Origin: Heyndrickxia sp050281185
Lineage (GTDB): Bacteria; Bacillota; Bacilli; Bacillales; Bacillaceae_C
NCBI RefSeq assembly: GCF_050281185.1
Contig: NZ_JBNNWS010000005.1
Location: 231,116-295,115 of the forward strand
Direction of reading: 5' to 3'
DNA: 64,000 nucleotides
Every line of letters begins with the position of its first letter. Position 1 is the stretch's first letter. Positions 52,481 through 60,227 of the stretch are shown in pieces. Made by a program: the position numbers and the translations under genes. A model generated the notes under the pieces. That model made no database searches. It saw only the letters and a list, made by a program, of their open reading frames with translations, and was not told the origin of the DNA.

Positions 52481-53371
52481 ATGGCAAAGGATAAGATAAA
52501 ATATTTTTTAGTTATGAGCATTTTTATTACAACTCTATTTATTATTATAAAAATAGCTTTCCAATCTTCAAAGGAAACAATAATATTTTTCCCACTCCAT
52601 AAGGAGGCACAATTTAACAGCGCTCAAACTCAAATTAGCTTTGTTCCTGGCATGAAACAAACCAATTATAAAATTGATTTTTCAATACATTCCGAGTTGG
52701 ATAGAAACGCCTATTTAAGACAAGATATCGGATTACTCTTCAGAAACGGAAAACTAATAAAAATCAAAGGAATAGGTGATTGGAAACAAAACACCTCTAT
52801 TCTTGATCAGAGCAATCTCCTTAAAGATAGTGGAAGCGGTTACTATCAAGCAATTTCCTTTCACTATGGAGAAATTCATGACAATGAAGCTATTAGTAGT
52901 GTACAAGAAATGTCAAATAATTATCTATATGTGATTCAATCAAAGTTTAGTCCTACATTCATCTCATTCCGAACTTCTCGGACAAAAGATGAGCTGCAGT
53001 GGGAAAATACTATAAATCAACTTATTGAAAAACAGCTGACCGAAGTATGGAAACATGGGATGCTAAGTCTTGGAATTGATCTAAATCAATATTTATCTAT
53101 TCCAATAACAGAATTAGCCAACTATAATCAACGACCTTTACCCGGATTCACCAAAATGCAATCACAAGAAATAATCGGTAAATTATGGGAGGGGTTGTAT
53201 AAAAATTATTTATTAGGGATAAAAAAAGAGGACGGAACATCCGTCCATCCACTTGGAAGCTCAGTTCCCTTACTATTAATTAATCGTAATAGGCATGAAC
53301 TATTAGTATTAATCATCACAAAAGATTTAGAACCGGAACTCCTTAAGCAATCAATTAACCTTCTTGATTAA
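52481..53371 (+). CDS. Unknown membrane-anchored protein, 296 aa
   Basis: No family recognised. One N-terminal membrane helix (about 7-26), then a large soluble domain without Cys. Segments include GLLFRNGKLIKIKG, YYQAISFHYGEIHD, EMSNNYLYVIQS and, at the end, VPLLLINRNRHELLVLIITKD. The domain probably lies outside the cell. It is inserted between yqgQ and gluP on the opposite strand and overlaps the 3' end of gluP by 17 bases, so it converges with the rhomboid gene. A membrane protein beside a membrane protease is suggestive only. Confidence 0.65.
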   Translation: MAKDKIKYFLVMSIFITTLFIIIKIAFQSSKETIIFFPLHKEAQFNSAQTQISFVPGMKQTNYKIDFSIHSELDRNAYLRQDIGLLFRNGKLIKIKGIGDWKQNTSILDQSNLLKDSGSGYYQAISFHYGEIHDNEAISSVQEMSNNYLYVIQSKFSPTFISFRTSRTKDELQWENTINQLIEKQLTEVWKHGMLSLGIDLNQYLSIPITELANYNQRPLPGFTKMQSQEIIGKLWEGLYKNYLLGIKKEDGTSVHPLGSSVPLLLINRNRHELLVLIITKDLEPELLKQSINLLD

Positions 53372-54875
53372 TTTTATTAAGGAGCTCATTGTATTTTTGA
53401 TCATTTGATAGTTCAATCGCCTTCTGAACAAGTTTTTTTGCTTCTGTTAAATTTCCCTCATCCAGATACAATAGGGCAAGGTTATAATATGCTTGATGAA
53501 AATCTGGATCTTTTGTTATCGTTTCTCGTAAATGTTGTTTCGCTTCTGCTAACCTATGAAGTTGAATCTCGGCATAGGAAAGCTGAAAGTATGTAACAGC
53601 ATCGCCTTTTCCTTTTTGGACAAGCTGGTTTAAAAGGTCATAGGCTTCCTCATACTTATGATCATTTATCTTTTGCTGTGCCAAACTATTGATTACTTCA
53701 GGTGACTCATTATGAAATCCTAAAAATAATAAACCGATTGTAAGCAATGCCGTAATAACTAAAGACCCAATTTGGATGGACCATTTATGTTTTTTTGGAA
53801 AGTGCACGATTGCTGTTGCAAGAAACCCGCCAAATAGACCGCCAAGATGACCAAAGTTATCAATCCCAGAAACACTGAAGCCGAAAACCAGATTGATAAT
53901 AATAACAACGATCACATTCTTCCCCATCGTTCGGAAAAATAATTTTGGATTTGTTGCCCCGATATATAGTAATGCACCGAAACAACCAAAAATCGCGCCA
54001 CTTGCTCCTGCAGACAAATGACTGCTAAAGAGAAAACTTGCCAGTGAACCAGAGAAACCCGAAAAAAGATAGATCCATACGAACCGCATTCTTCCAAAAA
54101 TTCTCTCAACTGTAGGTCCCAAATAGTATAAGGCTAAAGAATTCATAAGCAAATGAAGTATGCCGATGTGGAGAAATATCGGAGTAATAAAACGCCACCA
54201 CTCACCATCTAAAATTAATGGATTAAATTTTGCCCCAAATCGGATTAAGTTTTCTGAATTTGTACTTCCCCCAGTCATCTCTAGCACAATAAACATCGCG
54301 ATTTGAATAGCGAGGAAAACATACGAAAAAAATGGTTTTCCACTCTGAAAAAACTGTTGCTCCTGCTGGGATTTTGCAACAACATTTGTTAAAACAGCTG
54401 ATTTTAATGAGGCAATCTCTTCCTCTTCGTAGCTGTCTTGTAAATCAACAGATAGAGGACTTTTTAGTTTAGTACTTATACCTGTTAATACTGAATCAAC
54501 GTTTTCTTGATCAATAATAAAACTGTGCAAGTTTGTTTTTTTATTAATTTGCAACGGCTTCTCAATATACGATTCAAAATCATCTACCGGTTTGTATTCA
54601 CTAACATATATATTTACAACGTTTAGCTCTCGTTTCATTAAATGCTTTCGTACATTTTCTGCTTGCAATGCAGTATGCTGGATATCCCGCTGCAAGCGAT
54701 TTCCCCAATCTAAATCATACCGTAAAAGTCTAATTACTTGAGCTTGTTTATTCATTGTATTTTCGAGCCATAATTCATTATGGTGCTCACTCATTTGCAT
54801 TAATGAATAGTTTTTATCTAAAATAAAAATCTGGGCTAAACGCCAAAACAAAAAATCCTCTCTACTACTCAACAA
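53355..54875 (-). CDS. gluP: Rhomboid protease GluP (YqgP) with TPR tail
   Basis: 506 residues. An N-terminal cytosolic domain (to about 175) is followed by rhomboid membrane helices (180-375). Catalytic Ser is in AGASGAIFGCFGA, His in NFGHLGGLFGG, and WWRFITPIFLHIGILHLLMNS forms the L1 region. The C-terminus has TPR repeats (AYYNLALLYLDEGNLTEAKK). In B. subtilis it cleaves the Mg transporter MgtE. Confidence 0.95.
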   Translation of the reverse strand: MLSSREDFLFWRLAQIFILDKNYSLMQMSEHHNELWLENTMNKQAQVIRLLRYDLDWGNRLQRDIQHTALQAENVRKHLMKRELNVVNIYVSEYKPVDDFESYIEKPLQINKKTNLHSFIIDQENVDSVLTGISTKLKSPLSVDLQDSYEEEEIASLKSAVLTNVVAKSQQEQQFFQSGKPFFSYVFLAIQIAMFIVLEMTGGSTNSENLIRFGAKFNPLILDGEWWRFITPIFLHIGILHLLMNSLALYYLGPTVERIFGRMRFVWIYLFSGFSGSLASFLFSSHLSAGASGAIFGCFGALLYIGATNPKLFFRTMGKNVIVVIIINLVFGFSVSGIDNFGHLGGLFGGFLATAIVHFPKKHKWSIQIGSLVITALLTIGLLFLGFHNESPEVINSLAQQKINDHKYEEAYDLLNQLVQKGKGDAVTYFQLSYAEIQLHRLAEAKQHLRETITKDPDFHQAYYNLALLYLDEGNLTEAKKLVQKAIELSNDQKYNELLNKINQEG

Positions 54876-54937
54876 TACTCCTCGCCTTCTATACTAATAA
54901 TATAATCGCCCTTTGCATTGTTAATATTTACTATAAC

Positions 54938-54983
54938 AAAAAAAACAGACCAGGGTAAAGAGATAACTCATTACATCTGGTCA
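54938..54983 (-). terminator. yqgO terminator
   Basis: Minus strand arms GACCAG/CTGGTC followed by TGTTTTTTTT, after the yqgO stop. Confidence 0.7.
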
Positions 54984-55003
54984 GTGTGTATCGGTGAGGA
55001 ATT

Positions 55004-55180
55004 TTATTTGAATGTACTTTGAATTAGTTTAGCTTTTAACCCAGGAATGCTCATTGCCAATCTTACACCCATTTTCCTTAACCAATAGCTGCCGAGTAAA
55101 AAGTTTAGTAATTTGTAACGATATTTATACACACTATAAACAACAAATCCAGATAATAACCATTTCATTAAGCTATTCAT
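55004..55180 (-). CDS. yqgO: YqgO-like small membrane protein
   Basis: 58 residues: MNSLMKWLLSGFVVYSVYKY, then RYKLLNFLLGSYWLRKMG and a basic end. One hydrophobic stretch. GGAGG lies nine bases before the ATG. It fits yqgO by size and by place between gluP and yqgN. Function unknown. Confidence 0.72.
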   Translation of the reverse strand: MNSLMKWLLSGFVVYSVYKYRYKLLNFLLGSYWLRKMGVRLAMSIPGLKAKLIQSTFK

Positions 55181-55535
55181 TTTGGTAATCCTCCAATGTA
55201 AAAGATATCAAATGGTTCATATTAACATAGCTAATAAATCAGTTTTAAATTTTGTTTTTCTTTAGGAAAATATAAAATATTCGCATTGTGGTTAACTTTC
55301 TGAAGAGCGAGGTTTACGTCTAGCTTCAGCGCCTATCGACTAGCGGACTTCAGGACTCCTCCCTACGATAAGTCAACATCGATTCGCCTTTGGCTCCCAA
55401 AGAGTTTCCTTTATCTCAGTCGAAGTCCCTCCAAGGAAAATTTTACTGCCAATTTTCCCAGTCCGTACGTCGATGAGCAAGGCGCTTGCGCTTTTGTTCT
55501 TAGTGTGTGAAAAAAAAATAATTTTATCCTACAAT
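55181..55535 (-). repeat. Intergenic region with REP-like element C (55262-55500, reverse orientation)
   Basis: Reverse complement of the A/D family: AAAAGCGCAAGCGCC...GGCGCTGAAGCTAGACGTAAA. It carries extra internal hairpins (GGGAAAATTGGCAG/AATTTTCC and TTTGGGAGCCAAAG). Beyond the usual end it shares about 50 more bases with copy D (CTCGCTCTTCA, AAAGTTA, CGAATATTTTATA), so C and D form a long inverted pair. No gene is seen. Confidence 0.85.
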
Positions 55536-56105
55536 CTATTGTTCCTCGCAATTGATTACCCCGTTTTCGGTAATGATCATTTTGACAGGAATATCATGTT
55601 CCTCAATAGGAAGTTGTTCTTGGATCTGTTGTGTAAAGGCTAAGGAGATCGTACAGCCGGTGTAGTCTTGTAAAAACCGATCATAATATCCCCCGCCAAA
55701 CCCTAACCGATATCCTTTTTCTGTAAAAGCTAACCCGGGAACAATGATTAAATCTAGCAATGCTTTCTGAACCTCAACCGTTTGTTCTTCAATTGGTTCA
55801 AATAATCCAAAATAAACACTTTCCAATTGTGTAAACGATGTGATTTCTTTAAAAATCATCGTTTTCGTCTTTGGAAAGCATTTTGGTATGACGATACGTT
55901 TTCCTAAATCCCAGCCCTTACGAATAATCTGCCATGTATCAACTTCAGGAAAACGGGACAAAGTGACAGCAATGGTATTTGCAACTTGAAACTCCTGTAA
56001 ATGGTTTAATTGTTTAGCAATTAAATATGAATTCTGTTCATATGTACACCGATCCAAAGCAGATAGGACTTTTTTTATATTCTCCCTATACACTTTTTTC
56101 TCCAC
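55536..56105 (-). CDS. yqgN: 5-formyltetrahydrofolate cyclo-ligase
   Basis: 189 residues from GTG at 56105, six bases after GGGGGAG; the frame is open nine codons further. Signatures: RKGWDLGKRIVIPKCFP, YFGLFEPIE and LIIVPGLAFTEKGYRLGFGGGYYDRFL. ATP-driven return of 5-formyl-THF to the folate pool; complements folD and gcvT. Confidence 0.93.
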   Translation of the reverse strand: MEKKVYRENIKKVLSALDRCTYEQNSYLIAKQLNHLQEFQVANTIAVTLSRFPEVDTWQIIRKGWDLGKRIVIPKCFPKTKTMIFKEITSFTQLESVYFGLFEPIEEQTVEVQKALLDLIIVPGLAFTEKGYRLGFGGGYYDRFLQDYTGCTISLAFTQQIQEQLPIEEHDIPVKMIITENGVINCEEQ

Positions 56106-56160
56106 AAATATCTCCCCCACAATAATTTTCATTAGTAATAACCATTAAGTAAAAACTTAT

Positions 56161-56192
56161 AAAAAAAAGCAGCGGGAAATTTCCCTGCTGCT
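56161..56192 (-). terminator. rpmG terminator
   Basis: Minus strand stem AGCAGCAGGGAAA/TTTCCCGCTGCT followed by eight T. Confidence 0.9.
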
Positions 56193-56341
56193 TACTTTGT
56201 TTCACGATGTGCAGTTACACGTTTTTCTCTCGGACAGTATTTTTTAAGCTCAATACGGTCTGGATTGTTACGCTTATTTTTTGTTGAAATATAGTTACGC
56301 TCACCGCAATCTGTGCAAGCTAATGTTATATTTACACGCAT
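56192..56341 (-). CDS. rpmG: Ribosomal protein bL33
   Basis: 49 residues from ATG at 56341 (MRVNITLACTDCGERNY), with GGAGGG upstream; the longer frame is not supported. Typical bL33 end KYCPREKRVTAHRETK. Zn-binding Cys at 9, 12 and 36 are present, but position 39 is Glu, so the four-Cys ribbon is incomplete: intermediate between Zn-binding and Zn-free types. Confidence 0.95.
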   Translation of the reverse strand: MRVNITLACTDCGERNYISTKNKRNNPDRIELKKYCPREKRVTAHRETK

Positions 56342-56710
56342 GTCTTTCCCTCCAAACTTCATTGCATTCTTCAACTATTCATACGACTTTTCTATAATAT
56401 CATTTTTCTTTTCGAAATGCTAGTCCGTTTTTTCTTTCTTTATCACTTAGCTTTGTTATGCGTTATTTTTGATAATAAAACATGTGGAGCATACGTGCAG
56501 CGATTTCTATATGAAGTATAACTAGCTGAAAGCGTGTATTGCAGGATTTTATTAGGATCGACAATATGATTTAACAAAGCCATTACATTAAATTGGTTAC
56601 AATTTTTACCTATAGAAAAACCTTCCAAAATAATAATTTATCATATTTATGGCGGTAAGAGCTTGTTTATGCTATAACTGTAAAGAGCAAAAAATTGAAA
56701 GGGTGAGTAT
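56342..56710. other. Divergent gap between rpmG and yqzD
   Basis: A/T-rich and must hold the rpmG and yqzD promoters. A 61-codon minus-strand frame (56443-56628) has no RBS and no family pattern and is not called. No repeat or RNA gene is seen. Confidence 0.4.
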
Positions 56711-57070
56711 ATGAATATACTAATTATTTTGTTGCTCATAATGTCTATCTTGTTGTTTGTCTTTTCCTTTTTTCAAAACGATCAATCTTCTAGCTTAAAG
56801 AAAGAAGTAGATGATCTTTCTATGAATCTATATCAAGAAACCTATCAAATGAATAAAAGAATTAAGGTTTTAGAAGAAGAATTATTAGTCGATGATCAAA
56901 TGATGAAAAAAGAACTAGCAAAATCATCTAAACCAATTGTGAATGAAATTTTACAAAACCAAGTGGTTGCTTTATTCAAACAAGGATTAAATGTAGAACA
57001 AATTTCAAAACAATCAGCATTATCACAGTCTGAAGTAAAAAATATCATTTCCGAATTCCTTAATGAGTAA
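56711..57070 (+). CDS. yqzD: YqzD-like membrane protein with coiled coil
   Basis: 119 residues. N-terminal membrane helix (MNILIILLLIMSILLFVFSF), a coiled coil (about 30-65; MNKRIKVLEEELLVDDQM) and a C-terminal helix-turn-helix-like end (LFKQGLNVEQISKQSALSQS). AAGGGTGAG precedes the ATG. Function unknown; paired with yqzC. Confidence 0.75.
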   Translation: MNILIILLLIMSILLFVFSFFQNDQSSSLKKEVDDLSMNLYQETYQMNKRIKVLEEELLVDDQMMKKELAKSSKPIVNEILQNQVVALFKQGLNVEQISKQSALSQSEVKNIISEFLNE

Positions 57071-57091
57071 TGAAAATGGAAGGAGATACAT

Positions 57092-57571
57092 ATGAGTAAA
57101 CATACGACTAGAGCCTTCGCATTAGGACTTTTACTTTCGGCTATATTAATCCTTGTTTTCAAATCCTTCGATACCGGACATAAAGATACTTCCGTCAAGG
57201 ATGGCTATGTACAGATTAAAGAAGCAGAACTAAAACAATTACAAAATGAAAAATCACAATTAGAAGAAAAATATCAAACTTTAATTGCACAAAAAACTGA
57301 CACAACAACAAAACAAGATAATAAAAATGAAACAACAACCCCGGAAAAAGATAATTCGATCATTAAATATCGATTAACGATTAAATCCGGTATGACCCCT
57401 TCTGAAATAGGAGAAAAATTAAAATCAGCAAAGATCATTAAAGACGATAAAAAGTTTGTCCAATTCTTAATTAAGAAGAAATATCACGAAAAAATCCAAC
57501 TTGGAAAATTTGATTTAACAAACAAAATGGATTTCAAACAGATTGCAGTAGTTATTACAAAAGGAAAATAA
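57092..57571 (+). CDS. yqzC: YqzC-like anchored protein with MltG-type N-domain
   Basis: 159 residues. One membrane helix (about 6-25), a coiled coil (EAELKQLQNEKSQLEEKYQT), a Thr/Lys/Asn-rich linker, and a C-terminal LysM-like domain with YRLTIKSGMTPSEIGEKLKS. That domain is like the N-terminal part of YceG/MltG; the transglycosylase part is absent. It likely faces the wall, near the two PBP genes. Starts 21 bases after yqzD. Confidence 0.78.
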   Translation: MSKHTTRAFALGLLLSAILILVFKSFDTGHKDTSVKDGYVQIKEAELKQLQNEKSQLEEKYQTLIAQKTDTTTKQDNKNETTTPEKDNSIIKYRLTIKSGMTPSEIGEKLKSAKIIKDDKKFVQFLIKKKYHEKIQLGKFDLTNKMDFKQIAVVITKGK

Positions 57572-57572
57572 G

Positions 57573-57610
57573 AAAACACCACTTAGTCTATGCTAAGTGG
57601 TGTTTTTTTA
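57573..57610 (+). terminator. yqzC terminator, symmetric
   Basis: Stem AACACCACTTAG/CTAAGTGGTGTT followed by TTTTT; could also serve pbpA on the minus strand. Confidence 0.9.
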
Positions 57611-57614
57611 TTGA

Positions 57615-59828
57615 TTATTGATTCGATGATGAATCAGTTTGTTGCTTTTTTGCTTCATTGATATTTTCAACTTTTTTCGTTGAAGTTGAATCTTTCAATT
57701 CTTGCTTAGCACGTTTTTCTTTTAAGTCGAAGTATGCTTGGAAAACTCTATTAGCAATTTTTAGGTTTGTATGAGGATCTTTATTATTACCAATATATGA
57801 CCATGGCAGTACCACTGAGATAGCAATCTCTGGTTTGTCATATGGAGCGTATCCTACAAATGTAGAATTCCAGGTCGTCGGTAAGTTATCGGTACTATAA
57901 TTTTGCCGTTTAGGACCATCATATAACCCCTCTGCGGTACCTGTTTTTCCAGCAACCTTTAAATCTTTTGAAATCCATCCATTAGCAGTTCCTCCTTGCT
58001 CATTGGCCACTTTCCAAAATCCGTCTTTTACACGATCAATCCAGCTGGATTGCATATTCAATTTATTTAATACTTTTGGCTCTATTTCTTGAATGACCGG
58101 GCCGAGTTCATCCGCTTTATCACTTGGTTGACGAATTTCTTTCGCAATATGCGGCTGAACACGGTACCCTCCGTTTGCAATAGTGGATACATATTGAACC
58201 AACTGTAATGGAGTGTAAGTATCAAATTGACCGATGGCGTAATAAAGTACGTTTCCGTTTGCCGGTGGTATCGCTGGTCCGTAACCTATTTGTTCACCTG
58301 GTAAATCAATTCCAGTCTTAACCCCTAATCCAAACTGAGCGAAATTTCTTCTAAATTTATTAATCGCATCCATTTTATCAATACTTAATGGACCATTTGG
58401 GATATACTGTTGTTGACCGCCCAGTTTCATTGCAGTTAAAAACATATAAACATTAGATGATTTTTTTAAAGCTGTTAAATCATTAATACCACCCATACCA
58501 CCTGGTACCCAAGATTTCATTGGAGGTGTTTGCAAAAATTTTAATGGTTGATCATATAAATAATCACCTGGATGAATGGCACCTTCTTCGTACCCAGTCA
58601 ATATTGTTGCACCTTTCACAACTGACCCCATAGCATAGGAAGTAATCATATTTCCTAATGCAAAATCACTTAATTCCGTTCTACCCGTATCTTCATTTTT
58701 AACATATTGCTTCCCAGCCATGGCTAAAATATCACCTGTGTTCGGATTCATAGCTGTTACAAAGGCACGATCGAGTAAATAGCTATCTCCCCTTGTTTTA
58801 GCAACGCCTAACTCTTCTTTAATGATCTTTTCAACTTCTTTTTGGAAGTCAATATCAATAGCTAAAACTAAATCGTCCCCTCTTGTTCCCTGTCTAATCA
58901 CTTCAGAATCTAAAACATTTCCACCTTTATCTGTAACATTTTTTACTTTTTCCTTTTGACCTTGTAAAACATCCTCATATTGATATTCTAGATAACTTTT
59001 ACCCACCCGGTCATTTCTGCTATAACCACGTGATAAATAATAATCAGCTAAATCCTTCGGTAATCCTTCTTTAGAGGAAGAAATTTTGCCTATTACTGAT
59101 CCCAATGTGGCATTACCAGATTTATCCGTGTACACATTATATCTATCCCAATCCGTTGTCGTATCTACTCCAGGTAGAGAATCAAGATTTTCACTTACAA
59201 CGGCAAATTCTTCAGGAGTTACATTTTTGTTTTTTATGATTTGCGGAGATAATGGATATCCTGCAATCATTTCTCGATAGATCGCTAACACTTCTAATTC
59301 CTTTTTTGAAAAAGAGTTCATTTCTTTATCTGTAATACGATCAAGTGTTAATTGATAGATTTTTTTGTCATAATCTTTATCGTTCTTTAACTTTTCCTTA
59401 TCCGCTTTCGTAATTTTCGCAGCAGCTTCATCTGGATGCTTCAAAATCCAAAAATCTTTTTTGTCTCTTTCAGTAATGGCTTTAAAATCTTCTTTAGTGT
59501 CCTTTTTGATTAGCTTTGCTAAATCCTCTGCGATTTTTAAAACTTCAGTTTGCTTAATATTTTGTGGTCTTGTATACGTAATGGCATTTAATGGTTTATT
59601 CCCTACCACTAACTTTCCATTGCGATCTAAAATTTTACCGCGCGGCACAGAAGTATTAACCGTTACATTCTCTTTTCTGTCGATTTCTCGCTTATAATCG
59701 TCACCATAAACAATTTGAACGATTCCAAGTCGGAGAATAAGGAGAGAAAATAGTAGAAAGACAACAAAAAATAGTATGTTCATTCGGATAGAGACATACG
59801 CCTTTTTCTTTTTTTTCGTTTTCTTCAC
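57615..59828 (-). CDS. pbpA: Penicillin-binding protein 2A, transpeptidase (copy 1)
   Basis: 737 residues from GTG at 59828, nine bases after GGGAGGG. Class B PBP. A membrane anchor (about 17-40) is followed by the dimerisation domain (SVPRGKILDRNGKLVV) and the transpeptidase domain with SVVK, SSN and GKTGTAEG. B. subtilis PbpA works in cell elongation and spore outgrowth. It is followed by a close paralog, so it may be one of two partly redundant enzymes. Confidence 0.93.
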   Translation of the reverse strand: MKKTKKKKKAYVSIRMNILFFVVFLLFSLLILRLGIVQIVYGDDYKREIDRKENVTVNTSVPRGKILDRNGKLVVGNKPLNAITYTRPQNIKQTEVLKIAEDLAKLIKKDTKEDFKAITERDKKDFWILKHPDEAAAKITKADKEKLKNDKDYDKKIYQLTLDRITDKEMNSFSKKELEVLAIYREMIAGYPLSPQIIKNKNVTPEEFAVVSENLDSLPGVDTTTDWDRYNVYTDKSGNATLGSVIGKISSSKEGLPKDLADYYLSRGYSRNDRVGKSYLEYQYEDVLQGQKEKVKNVTDKGGNVLDSEVIRQGTRGDDLVLAIDIDFQKEVEKIIKEELGVAKTRGDSYLLDRAFVTAMNPNTGDILAMAGKQYVKNEDTGRTELSDFALGNMITSYAMGSVVKGATILTGYEEGAIHPGDYLYDQPLKFLQTPPMKSWVPGGMGGINDLTALKKSSNVYMFLTAMKLGGQQQYIPNGPLSIDKMDAINKFRRNFAQFGLGVKTGIDLPGEQIGYGPAIPPANGNVLYYAIGQFDTYTPLQLVQYVSTIANGGYRVQPHIAKEIRQPSDKADELGPVIQEIEPKVLNKLNMQSSWIDRVKDGFWKVANEQGGTANGWISKDLKVAGKTGTAEGLYDGPKRQNYSTDNLPTTWNSTFVGYAPYDKPEIAISVVLPWSYIGNNKDPHTNLKIANRVFQAYFDLKEKRAKQELKDSTSTKKVENINEAKKQQTDSSSNQ

Positions 59829-60227
59829 TTTACAAAACCCTCCCACTTTCTACATCACTCTACATTGTAAAGGAAAATCCATTTAAATTCTATAAATTAG
59901 TTAGAGAAATATAAGGAAAAGAATAGATTGTTATTTTATTAAAATAATACCAAAAGAACAAAAGCGCAAGCGCCTTGATCATCGGCGTACGGATTTTGCA
60001 GTCTTCGACTGAGATAAAGGAAACACGGCGAGGGACGAGTCGATGTTGACTTATCGTAGGGAGAAGACGGAGAAATACGCTAGCCGATAGGCGCTGGAGC
60101 TAGACGTAAATCTCGCTCTTCATAAAGTTATTCACAGTACGAATATTTTATAATTTCCTTAACGACAAGAAAAGAGCCTAGGATCTCCTAAGCTCATTAC
60201 ATACTGTTAAATTAAAGCCACAAAATT
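59829..60227. repeat. Intergenic region with REP-like element D (59961-60157)
   Basis: Starts AAAGCGCAAGCGCC and ends GGCGCTGGAGCTAGACGTAAA, then continues with CTCGCTCTTCATAAAGTTA and CGAATATTTTATAATT. It is the inverted partner of element C at 55262-55500. Element A at 2927-3077 shares the inner blocks. The rest is the pbpA promoter area and the terminator of the second pbp gene (60167-60195, stem GAGCTTAGG/CCTAGGCTC). Confidence 0.85.
60167..60195 (-). terminator. Terminator of second PBP2A gene
   Basis: Minus strand stem GAGCTTAGG/CCTAGGCTC, loop of a few bases, followed by TTTTCTT. Confidence 0.75.

Noticed and set aside
56443..56628. 61-codon minus-strand frame between rpmG and yqzD
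   Set aside because: No RBS at the start, no recognisable pattern, and it fills a divergent promoter region.
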